8,985 nt of DNA from NCBI GenBank assembly GCA_017621015.1, contig JAGAUC010000328.1, forward strand, positions 1 to 8,985, written 5' to 3'. Both the position numbers and the translations under genes were made by a program. Shown here in pieces: positions 1-5,869 of the stretch (position 1 is the first letter of the stretch; each line of letters starts with the position of its first letter). This DNA comes from Clostridia bacterium. GTDB taxonomy: Bacteria; Bacillota; Clostridia; Oscillospirales; CAG-272. The notes beneath the pieces were generated by a model. The model was not told where the DNA came from. It did not search any database and saw only the letters and a list, made by a program, of their open reading frames with translations.

Positions 1-90
1 AGTTCCTTTTCCCCAAAAAGTTTTGAGGGGGTGTGGGGGTACTTTTTCAAAAGTACCCCCGCGCGTCTCTCCCCTACAAACTTCAATTTA
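1..90. repeat. Palindromic intergenic repeat, left copy
   Basis: This non-coding stretch is built of G/C runs around A/T runs. Bases 35-46 (GGGGGTACTTTT) are perfectly complementary to 49-60 (AAAAGTACCCCC), leaving only TC between the arms. It ends in a 15-base segment, ACAAACTTCAATTTA at 76-90, whose exact reverse complement lies at 8884-8898 at the other end of the window. The right-hand element has the same order of parts (AAAAGTTT, then a hairpin with a T/A centre, then a C run, then the 15-mer), so both look like copies of one dispersed family. Elements of this look are frequent between genes in Clostridia genomes. The left boundary is not visible because the window starts inside it. A transcription terminator for a gene to the left is a second possible role for the hairpin. 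Confidence 0.7.
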
Positions 91-103
91 TGGGGCATTT
101 TCC

Positions 104-132
104 TTGACTCGCGCGTAGCTTTGTGGTAAAAT
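104..132 (+). promoter_or_regulatory. SigA-type promoter of the AEC transporter operon
   Basis: TTGACT at 104-109 and TAAAAT at 127-132 are separated by exactly 17 bases. TGTG at 122-126 lies just before the -10 box, resembling the TRTG extended -10 element of Gram-positive promoters. The predicted transcription start is near 139, leaving a leader of about 29 bases before the ATG at 168. The placement excludes an in-frame GTG at 123 as the start codon, since it lies inside the promoter. Confidence 0.85.
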
Positions 133-153
133 ATAGAGGAAATTGTGGTAAAA
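121..153 (+). repeat. Direct repeat TTGTGGTAAAA spanning promoter and leader
   Basis: The 11-mer TTGTGGTAAAA occurs at 121-131 and again at 143-153, a period of 22 bases or about two DNA turns. The first copy contains the -10 box of the AEC promoter; the second lies just past the predicted transcription start. It may be a same-face binding site for a regulator or a chance duplication of the extended -10 element. Confidence 0.5.
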
Positions 154-167
154 CGAAAGGAAAAACT

Positions 168-1154
168 ATGGAGTCTTTGATCTTTGCGTTTTCGGCGGTC
201 ATTCCGCTGGTGGCGCTGGTGGCGCTCGGGTATTTTTTAAAGAAGGGTGGCCTTATGGATGAGGAGCTTGCCAAAAAGCTCAACCGTTTGGTTTTCCGCG
301 TTTTTTTGCCGACCACGCTGTTTCTCAACGTATATAAAATTGAAAAGCCGGGGGACGTGGCATTTGGCTACATTGTGTACGCGCTGGCGGCCACGCTGGG
401 CATCTTTTTGGTCTCCTTGGGCATTATTTTGCTGATCGTACCCCAGAATTCGCGCCGAGGTGCGCTTGTGCAGGTGGCCTTTCGCTCCAACTATGCGCTT
501 GTGGGTATTCCGCTGGCGCAGTCGTTATTTGGTGACGAGGGAGTCGGCGCGGCGACGCTTTTGTCGGCTATGATCATTCCGATGTTCAACATTCTGGCCG
601 TGATCACGCTTTCAATCTTTCGTGAGGACGGAGAGAAGACCGGCGTGATGAAGGTGGTAAAGGGTGTGACGGGAAATCCGCTCATCCGCGCCATCTTCTT
701 AGGACTTGCGGTGCTTGTGGTGCGCGCGGCCTTTGTGCGGGCGGGCATTGATTTCCGTCTGAGTCAGATCGAGCCGCTTTTCAAGGTGGCCGGTCAGCTC
801 TCCGGGCTTTCCACGCCGCGTGCGCTTTTGGTGCTTGGGGCACAGTTTGAGTTTTCTACCGCATCGGAGCTGAAGCGCGAGATCACCATCGGCATTCTGT
901 TCCGTTCGGTGATTGTTCCTGCGCTTGGTCTTGGCATTGCCTATCTTTTCTTCCGCGACACCTTCAGCGGCGCGCACTTTGCCTCGCTGGTGGCGGTGTT
1001 TGCTACGCCCGTGGCGGTGTCCAGCGTGCCGATGATCCAGGAGATGAACGGCGACGTGAAGCTGATGGGTCAGCTTGTGGTCTGGACCACGCTGTTTTCG
1101 GCTATTTCGGTCTTTCTCGCGTCCTTCCTTTTAAAGCTGGGCGGCGTATTTTGA
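168..1154 (+). CDS. AEC (auxin efflux carrier) family permease
   Basis: The product is a 328-residue inner-membrane protein. Its hydrophobic segments (about residues 3-23, 65-91, 130-150, 172-192, 240-262, 270-290 and 302-325) and the hydrophilic break near 151-170 fit the two-lobed AEC fold of about ten helices. Family-like features seen are the N-terminal GYFLKKGG (21-28), NRLVFRVFLPTTLF (39-52), FRSNYALVGIPLAQ (105-118), and the C-terminal lobe motif ATPVAVSS (279-286) followed by MIQEMNGD. AEC members in bacteria move organic acids such as malate or malonate; the substrate here cannot be read from sequence. The ATG at 168 is preferred because AAAGG (156-160) lies 7 bases upstream and the in-frame GTG at 123 is within the promoter. 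It is the first gene of a unit with the 692-residue protein, 18 bases downstream. Confidence 0.9.
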   Translation: MESLIFAFSAVIPLVALVALGYFLKKGGLMDEELAKKLNRLVFRVFLPTTLFLNVYKIEKPGDVAFGYIVYALAATLGIFLVSLGIILLIVPQNSRRGALVQVAFRSNYALVGIPLAQSLFGDEGVGAATLLSAMIIPMFNILAVITLSIFREDGEKTGVMKVVKGVTGNPLIRAIFLGLAVLVVRAAFVRAGIDFRLSQIEPLFKVAGQLSGLSTPRALLVLGAQFEFSTASELKREITIGILFRSVIVPALGLGIAYLFFRDTFSGAHFASLVAVFATPVAVSSVPMIQEMNGDVKLMGQLVVWTTLFSAISVFLASFLLKLGGVF

Positions 1155-1172
1155 TTGTTGAGGTGAAAGAGG

Positions 1173-3251
1173 ATGTATTCGTTACCGCCACTTGGAAAAG
1201 AAGCTCTTCCGCTTTCGCATTTTCCGACCGCGCATCAGGCGTTTATCTTCAGGGCTTATGAATATCTGCCTGCCGAGCGGATCGCGCGGGTTCTCGGTAC
1301 CGACGTGCAAAGCGTGCACCGGGCGGCCGCCGAGATGGGCTTGCCGCCGTGCGACCCGGGGGACGTGTGGCTAAAGAGAGGTACAGTTACCATCATTCGC
1401 CGCATGTGGCACATTTTGCCGTACGAGCAGCTTTTGGAGCTTCTCGAGATGGATGAGCAAACGCTGGCCCTCCTTTTGCGGGATGAGGATTTCCTTGACG
1501 TCAAGCTTGCCGCTAAGCCGCGCTGTGAGGCGGTGCGCTTTCGCGAGCTGACGGAAGAGGAGAGGAGCCAAACGGCAAAGATCCGGCAGATCGTGGAGTC
1601 GCTCGATTTTTCGGGCAAGCAGCCGTTTGATTTTACCTACCGTGTCCCGAAGCTTTTGTTTGAGGGCAAGGAGCGCTTTGCCTCGCGCATCATCTATCCC
1701 TTTTCGGGGCTTTACCAACGCGCCTTTGACGTGGACAGCGAAAGCTTTTTGCCCGATGAGCAGCTTGAGGCTTACCGCGATCTTGGCATTAACGGCATTT
1801 GGACGCAGGGCATTTTGTCGCAGCTGGCCGCGTTTCCGTTTGATCCGTCGGTATCGGCGGGCTACGAGCGTCGACTGGAAAGAATGCGCGAGATGACCGA
1901 TCGCCTTGACAAATACGGAATCAAGCTTTATCTTTACATCAACGAGCCGCGCGCCATGCCGCTTGCCTTTTTTGAGGAGCATCCCGAGCTCAAGGGTCAG
2001 GTGATCGGCAAGTCCGCTTGCCTTTGCACCTCGAGTGAGGCCGTGCAGAAGTATATGAAGGACGCGATCGAGGAGATCTGCCGTGCGGTGCCGCTTCTCG
2101 GCGGCTTTTTCACCATCACGCGCTCGGAAAACGTGACCAATTGCTACTCTCATTCGGCAAACGCCGACAGGGAATGCTCATGTCCGCGTTGCCGCGAGCG
2201 GAGTGTGGGCGAGGTGATCGCAGAGCTTCTGGGCTGTATGCTGGAAGGCGCGCGCCGCGTAAGCCCGGATATCAAGATCTTTGCCTGGACGTGGCGCTGG
2301 GACGAGCACGTAGAGGACATCATCCGCCGCCTGCCGAAGGAGATCATTCTGCTCTCGCAAAGCGAGCAGGATATGCCCTTTGAGATCGGCGGTGTTTCGG
2401 GACTCGTGCAGGACTATTCGATGAGTATCGTGGGACCCGGCGACAAGGCACGCGCGGAGTGGAGACTGGCGCGCGAGTGCGGCCTTTCGGTCGGCGCCAA
2501 GGTGCAGGTCAACACCACGTGGGAGGCGTCCACCGTTCCCGCGATTCCCGTGGCACCGTCCATCGAGCGGCATATGCAGGCGCTTGGAAACGAGGGCGTG
2601 GAGCATTTGCTTTTGAGCTGGACACTAGGGGGCTATCCGTGTGCCAACCTGGCTGCGGCGGCCAAATATTTTTATGAAAAATGCACCGCCGAGCCGCAGA
2701 GTGAGGCGCTTGTGCGCGCGCAGGAGCAGTTTGCGACCGCGTTTGCGGAGTTTCCGTTCCATTTGCGCGTGCTATATAACGGTCCGCAGAATGCGGGGCC
2801 GTCCACGCTTCTTTTCGAAAAGCCGACGGGCTACAAGGCCACGATGACCGGCTTTGCCTACGACGATCTGGAAAAGTGGCGCGCCATCTATCCCGCAGAC
2901 GTTTTTGAGGAGCAATTCCGAAGGCTTTGCGAGGGCTGGACGCGTGGCCTTGAGATGCTGGCAGATCAACCGGAGTGTGAGATCACACAGATGGCCGAGG
3001 CTTGCTACTGTCTGTTTAAATCCTCGCTGGATCAGATCCGCTTTATCCGTGCCCGTGACGAGGGGCGCGCGGCTGACGCGTTGGCGGCCGCAAGGGCAGA
3101 GCTTGCCACCGCCGGGCGCATGCTGACGCTTATGAACAAAAACGCCGCGATCGGCTACGAGGCGGCCAATCATTACTATTTTTCAAAGGGGCAGCTGGCG
3201 GAAAAGATCCTAAACTGTTATCACGTGATCAAGTACTTTGAATCCATATAA
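1173..3251 (+). CDS. Glycosidase-like TIM-barrel protein with duplicated helical N-terminal module
   Basis: The product has 692 residues, no signal peptide and no membrane segment, so it is probably cytoplasmic. Residues 25-56 and 75-106 are two copies of a helix-turn-helix-like module exactly 50 residues apart, with I, R, L, P, E, L, D and Q conserved between copies. From about residue 165 to 500 the alternation of strands and helices (LGINGIWTQG at 204-213, YGIKLYLYINEP at 248-259, GGFFTITRSEN at 310-320, IKIFAWTWRWDE at 367-378, HLLLSWTLGGYP at 478-489) reads as a beta/alpha barrel like those of GH20-type hydrolases. E319 and E451 are candidate catalytic acids by position (inference). C324, H327, C335, C337 and C340 form a possible metal site. 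The C-terminal 180 residues look helical. AGGTG (1161-1165) lies 7 bases before the ATG. I recall similar uncharacterised proteins in Bacteroidota and Bacillota; no reaction is known to me. It is cotranscribed with the AEC permease. Confidence 0.85.
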   Translation: MYSLPPLGKEALPLSHFPTAHQAFIFRAYEYLPAERIARVLGTDVQSVHRAAAEMGLPPCDPGDVWLKRGTVTIIRRMWHILPYEQLLELLEMDEQTLALLLRDEDFLDVKLAAKPRCEAVRFRELTEEERSQTAKIRQIVESLDFSGKQPFDFTYRVPKLLFEGKERFASRIIYPFSGLYQRAFDVDSESFLPDEQLEAYRDLGINGIWTQGILSQLAAFPFDPSVSAGYERRLERMREMTDRLDKYGIKLYLYINEPRAMPLAFFEEHPELKGQVIGKSACLCTSSEAVQKYMKDAIEEICRAVPLLGGFFTITRSENVTNCYSHSANADRECSCPRCRERSVGEVIAELLGCMLEGARRVSPDIKIFAWTWRWDEHVEDIIRRLPKEIILLSQSEQDMPFEIGGVSGLVQDYSMSIVGPGDKARAEWRLARECGLSVGAKVQVNTTWEASTVPAIPVAPSIERHMQALGNEGVEHLLLSWTLGGYPCANLAAAAKYFYEKCTAEPQSEALVRAQEQFATAFAEFPFHLRVLYNGPQNAGPSTLLFEKPTGYKATMTGFAYDDLEKWRAIYPADVFEEQFRRLCEGWTRGLEMLADQPECEITQMAEACYCLFKSSLDQIRFIRARDEGRAADALAAARAELATAGRMLTLMNKNAAIGYEAANHYYFSKGQLAEKILNCYHVIKYFESI

Positions 3252-3287
3252 AAATCGACCGTCTCAATGGGAGACGGTCGATTTTTA
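3251..3287. terminator. Bidirectional intrinsic terminator between convergent genes
   Basis: AAAATCGACCGTCTC (3251-3265) pairs perfectly with GAGACGGTCGATTTT (3271-3285) around a 5-base loop. The arms carry A-runs on the left and T-runs on the right, so transcripts from either side end in a U-tract. It starts on the last base of the stop codon of the 692-residue protein and ends on the first base of the MATE stop codon, so one 37-base element serves both genes. Confidence 0.92.
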
Positions 3288-4655
3288 TGCTTTTTGAGGC
3301 TTTTTTGCACGGTCGGGACGCCAGCGACCGCTCTTCCATCGCGCCACCGAAACCACGGCACGCGTGATCTCGTCGGCAGACACCGCGATGTAACAGCCGA
3401 TAAGACCCATACCGCAGGTGATGGACAGGAAATAGGCAAGGCCAATGCCAATGACGAAGCCCGACACCGTGATGACGGCCGTGGTGAGATAGACGTCTCC
3501 CGTGGCCTTCAGGGCGTATTCGTAGACGTGGCTGACCGCGCGCGCCTGCTCGGCAATGATGTCCACCGCAAAAACGCCGAGGGCCAGAGCAAGGATGGCG
3601 GTGTTGTCGGTGAAGAGCGAGAGCAGGGGCTTTCGCAGAAGAAGGATCAGGAGCGAGACTGAGAGGTTGACGGGAACGGTTCGCTTCAGCACACGGATAT
3701 TTTGGCGGCTTGCCTCGTCGTATTTGCCCGCGCCAAAGAGGCGTCCGACGATGATGGAGTTGGCCGTTCCCATGCCTTGACCGATCAGGAAGGCATAGCT
3801 TAAAATATCGTTGAAATAGACCCTTGCCGTGATCTCAAGGTCGCCCAGAAGGGCGATGAAGGACATCGTGAGCATTTGCACCAGGTGGTAGGAAAGGCCC
3901 GAAATGCCGGACGGAACGCCGATGTAAAGAATGCTTCGGCAGTGATGCCAGAAGCTGCTAAGGCCGTGCGGCTTTTGGGGGCCAAGGCGAAGCCGGGCAA
4001 AGCAGAGAATGACGATGATAAGACCAATGGTGGTAGCCGTTACGCTTGCCGCCGCGATGCCGGCCACGCCGTGGATCGGCGAAAGCTCGGGGAAGAAGAC
4101 CACGAGTACGCAAAGAGCAAGGTTGATCAGGTTAATGACGATGCCGACAAGGAAGGTGTATTGCGGGTAGCCGAAGCATCGCAGAATGCCAAGAAGCATA
4201 CTGGACATGGCGGTGCATACCACAAAGGTCATTTGAATACGAAGATAGGTGAGCGCCCATTCGTACATCTGACCCGAGAGGTTCATGATCCCGATCAGTC
4301 GGGGACTCAAAAGAAAGAGAATAGGCGTGAGGATCGCGGCAATGATGAGGCACAAACGGATCGCAACGTAGGTCGCCTGCTTGGCGTTATCCTCGTTTTT
4401 GGCACCGATGTGATTGCTGATGATGACCGATGCGCCTGCGCTTATGATCTGGAAAAAGAGAAACAAGAGGTTGATGAGCGTGCCTGCTGAGCCGACAGCA
4501 CCTGCCGCGTCGTCCGAATACGCGCCGAGAATGGCGGTGTTGACCGTGCCCAGAAGGCGAGTCATAACGGCTTCGAAAATGATCGGAAGTGTCAGCGAAA
4601 GAAGCGTGACCTCCTTTATGCCAAAGCTTTTGTTGCTTTTGGAAGAATGAAACAC
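3285..4655 (-). CDS. MATE family multidrug/toxin efflux transporter
   Basis: The product has 456 residues and about twelve hydrophobic segments in two similar halves. Typical MATE features are seen: the first helix with TLPIIFEAV (22-30), the loop-helix GSAGTLINLLFLFFQIISAG followed by ASVIISNHIGAKN, and in the second half the matching GVPSGISGL, FLIGQGMGTANSIIVGRLFGAG, and a C-terminal ADEITRAVVSVARWKSGRW of the kind that closes many members. MATE proteins expel cationic or polar compounds using Na+ or H+ gradients; the substrate and coupling ion cannot be told. The first helix has VNTAILG where many members carry an Asp, a minor oddity. The start is GTG, with GGAGG (4665-4669) 9 bases upstream. 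It is a single gene with its own promoter, divergent from the EamA permease and convergent with the 692-residue protein. Confidence 0.93.
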   Translation of the reverse strand: MFHSSKSNKSFGIKEVTLLSLTLPIIFEAVMTRLLGTVNTAILGAYSDDAAGAVGSAGTLINLLFLFFQIISAGASVIISNHIGAKNEDNAKQATYVAIRLCLIIAAILTPILFLLSPRLIGIMNLSGQMYEWALTYLRIQMTFVVCTAMSSMLLGILRCFGYPQYTFLVGIVINLINLALCVLVVFFPELSPIHGVAGIAAASVTATTIGLIIVILCFARLRLGPQKPHGLSSFWHHCRSILYIGVPSGISGLSYHLVQMLTMSFIALLGDLEITARVYFNDILSYAFLIGQGMGTANSIIVGRLFGAGKYDEASRQNIRVLKRTVPVNLSVSLLILLLRKPLLSLFTDNTAILALALGVFAVDIIAEQARAVSHVYEYALKATGDVYLTTAVITVSGFVIGIGLAYFLSITCGMGLIGCYIAVSADEITRAVVSVARWKSGRWRPDRAKKPQKA

Positions 4656-4694
4656 GATAGGATTCCTCCGTTAAACCCCAAATTATCAGAGGAC

Positions 4695-4723
4695 ATTATA
4701 GTATATTTTTTGTCAGAAATCAA
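4695..4723 (-). promoter_or_regulatory. SigA-type promoter of the MATE gene
   Basis: Reading the minus strand, TTGATT (4723-4718) and a consensus TATAAT (4700-4695) are 17 bases apart. The transcription start is predicted near 4688, giving a leader of roughly 33 bases before the GTG at 4655. It is the only minus-strand promoter found and the only one in the window with a perfect -10 box. Confidence 0.85.
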
Positions 4724-4751
4724 GAGGGTTTGGAAATCTTTCGTAAAATTA

Positions 4752-4780
4752 TTGACAAGGATAGGGGTTTGTGCTAAAAT
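4752..4780 (+). promoter_or_regulatory. SigA-type promoter of the EamA permease
   Basis: A consensus TTGACA (4752-4757) and TAAAAT (4775-4780) are 17 bases apart, with TTTGTGC just before the -10 box as in the AEC promoter. The predicted transcription start is near 4787, inside the following hairpin. This rules out the in-frame GTG at 4771 as the start of the permease. Confidence 0.88.
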
Positions 4781-4820
4781 GTACGGGCGCGGCGAGAAAG
4801 GCCGCGCCCGTATTTTGTTT
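4781..4820 (+). terminator. GC-rich leader hairpin with T-tract (attenuator or insulator candidate)
   Basis: ACGGGCGCGGC (4783-4793) pairs perfectly with GCCGCGCCCGT (4801-4811) around the loop GAGAAAG, followed by ATTTTGTTT. This has the form of an intrinsic terminator, yet it sits between the EamA promoter and its ribosome binding site, starting about at the transcription start. Pairing can extend toward the -10 box (T4782 with A4812). It may end very short transcripts, cap the 5' end of the mRNA against decay, or block read-through from either side. No alternative anti-terminator pairing or known riboswitch was seen. Confidence 0.6.
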
Positions 4821-4836
4821 ACAAGAGGCGTTGACT

Positions 4837-5715
4837 ATGAAGAAATTACCCATCCTTTACGTGATCTTTGCCGGACTTGCCTGGGGCAGCGCCGGCCTTT
4901 TCGTGCACGTGCTTTCCTCGCATTTCTCCTCGCTGGAGCTTGCGCTCACGCGCGCCTCGGTCAGCGCGATCCTTGCGCTTTTGGTGGCGCTTTTCACCGA
5001 CAGAAAAAGTCTTAAGGTCTCGCTCTCTCAGCTTTGGCCGCTTGTGCTGGCGGGCGTGGCGTTTTTCTCAATGGCCTCCTTTTACTATATGGGAATTCGG
5101 CATTCCTCGACCTCGACGGCGGCGGTCATTCTCAACATGGCCCCTATCTTTGTTATGGTCTTTTCCACGGTTTTCTGGGGGGAACACTTCACGCTCAGAA
5201 AGGGTCTTGCCGTGGCGGCGGCCGTGATTGGCTGTGCGCTTGTAACGGGCATTGTGGGCGGTATGGTGTTTGCGCCCGTTGGTCTGCTTTATTCCTTTTT
5301 GTCCTGCATCAGCTACGCGACGTACAGCATTTCGGTGCGCACGGCGGCCAAGCGTGGCGTGACGGCGGCGACCTCCAATACCTACATTTTTCTGATCGCC
5401 TCGGTCGTGGCGTGCCTGTTTGCAAGCCCTGTGGGGCTTATCCGGACGGCAAGTGGGCTTTCGCCGTGGATCACTCTGGCGCTGGTCGGCTTTGGCGCGG
5501 TAACGGGCTTTATTGCCTCCTTCCTTTATACAAAGGCGATGGAGCGTTTGCCTGCGGGCGTGGTGGCGTCCATGTCGGCCATCGAGCCGTTGACGCTTAC
5601 GGTGACGGGCATTGTGTTCCTTCACGATACGGTTACGGTCTACTCCGCGATCGGTATGGTGCTGATCCTCGGCTCGGTCTTTGTCCTGAGTTTGGAAAAT
5701 CACGAAAATAAATAA
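4837..5715 (+). CDS. EamA-family (DMT superfamily) permease
   Basis: The product has 292 residues and ten predicted membrane helices arranged as two EamA repeats (about 5-136 and 147-286). Family marks seen are LAWGSAGLFV (14-23) in the first helix, ELALTRASVSAIL (34-46) in helix two, STSTAAVILNMAPIFVMVFS (91-110) with the WGE that follows, and in the second half YTKAMERLPAGVVASMSAIE (231-250) followed by PLTL, with a closing helix AIGMVLILGSVFVLS. DMT permeases move metabolites such as amino acids or drugs, usually outward; the substrate is unknown. The ATG at 4837 is chosen because AAGAGG (4823-4828) lies 8 bases upstream, while longer in-frame starts lie in the promoter or hairpin. It is a single gene between its own promoter and terminator. 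The MATE gene is transcribed divergently, but I see no shared operator. Confidence 0.93.
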   Translation: MKKLPILYVIFAGLAWGSAGLFVHVLSSHFSSLELALTRASVSAILALLVALFTDRKSLKVSLSQLWPLVLAGVAFFSMASFYYMGIRHSSTSTAAVILNMAPIFVMVFSTVFWGEHFTLRKGLAVAAAVIGCALVTGIVGGMVFAPVGLLYSFLSCISYATYSISVRTAAKRGVTAATSNTYIFLIASVVACLFASPVGLIRTASGLSPWITLALVGFGAVTGFIASFLYTKAMERLPAGVVASMSAIEPLTLTVTGIVFLHDTVTVYSAIGMVLILGSVFVLSLENHENK

Positions 5716-5719
5716 AAGC

Positions 5720-5749
5720 AAGGTCAAGCCGTACGGCTTGACCTTTTTA
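5720..5749 (+). terminator. Intrinsic terminator of the EamA gene
   Basis: AAGGTCAAGCC (5720-5730) and GGCTTGACCTT (5735-5745) flank GTAC, making a perfect 26-base palindrome followed by T-runs at 5744-5748 and 5754-5759. It starts 4 bases after the permease stop codon. Few A residues precede it, so it works best on the plus strand. Confidence 0.93.
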
Positions 5750-5780
5750 TGTGTTTTTTGGGGGCGGATTATGAATTTCT

Positions 5781-5802
5781 GTGACATTTTTTGAAAAATC
5801 AC
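5781..5802. promoter_or_regulatory. Possible operator next to the capA-like promoter
   Basis: GTGA (5781-5784) and TCAC (5799-5802) are the ends of a 22-base AT-rich dyad with T-run and A-run inner arms. The inner arms are offset by one base from the outer ones. It touches the -35 box at 5803, where an activator or repressor could bind. The symmetry is imperfect and may be chance. Confidence 0.3.
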
Positions 5803-5831
5803 TTGACACGGGAACGCTTAGAGGGTAAAAT
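5803..5831 (+). promoter_or_regulatory. SigA-type promoter of the capA-nadE-propeller operon
   Basis: A consensus TTGACA (5803-5808) and TAAAAT (5826-5831) are 17 bases apart. The predicted start near 5838 leaves a leader of about 32 bases before the ATG at 5870. No other good promoter was found before 8842, so it should drive all three genes. Confidence 0.88.
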
Positions 5832-5869
5832 GATTTCAACGTAATTTCTGTAAAAGGAAAGGGAAAAAT

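Noticed and set aside
123..167. GTG at 123 as the start of the AEC permease
   Set aside because: It lies inside the predicted promoter, upstream of the likely transcription start, and adds a polar stretch not expected before the first helix.
1371..2153. A 260-residue minus-strand open frame inside the 692-residue gene
   Set aside because: It is an antisense shadow with basic, low-information composition and no evident ribosome binding site.
4771..4836. GTG at 4771 as the start of the EamA permease
   Set aside because: It overlaps the -10 box and would force translation through the leader hairpin; the ATG at 4837 has a proper Shine-Dalgarno site and begins with MKKLPILY, typical of the family.
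5034..5711. A 225-residue plus-strand open frame overlapping the EamA gene
   Set aside because: Its Gly-, Cys- and Arg-rich sequence is the frame-shifted reading of a membrane protein; the EamA frame carries the family motifs and the ribosome binding site.
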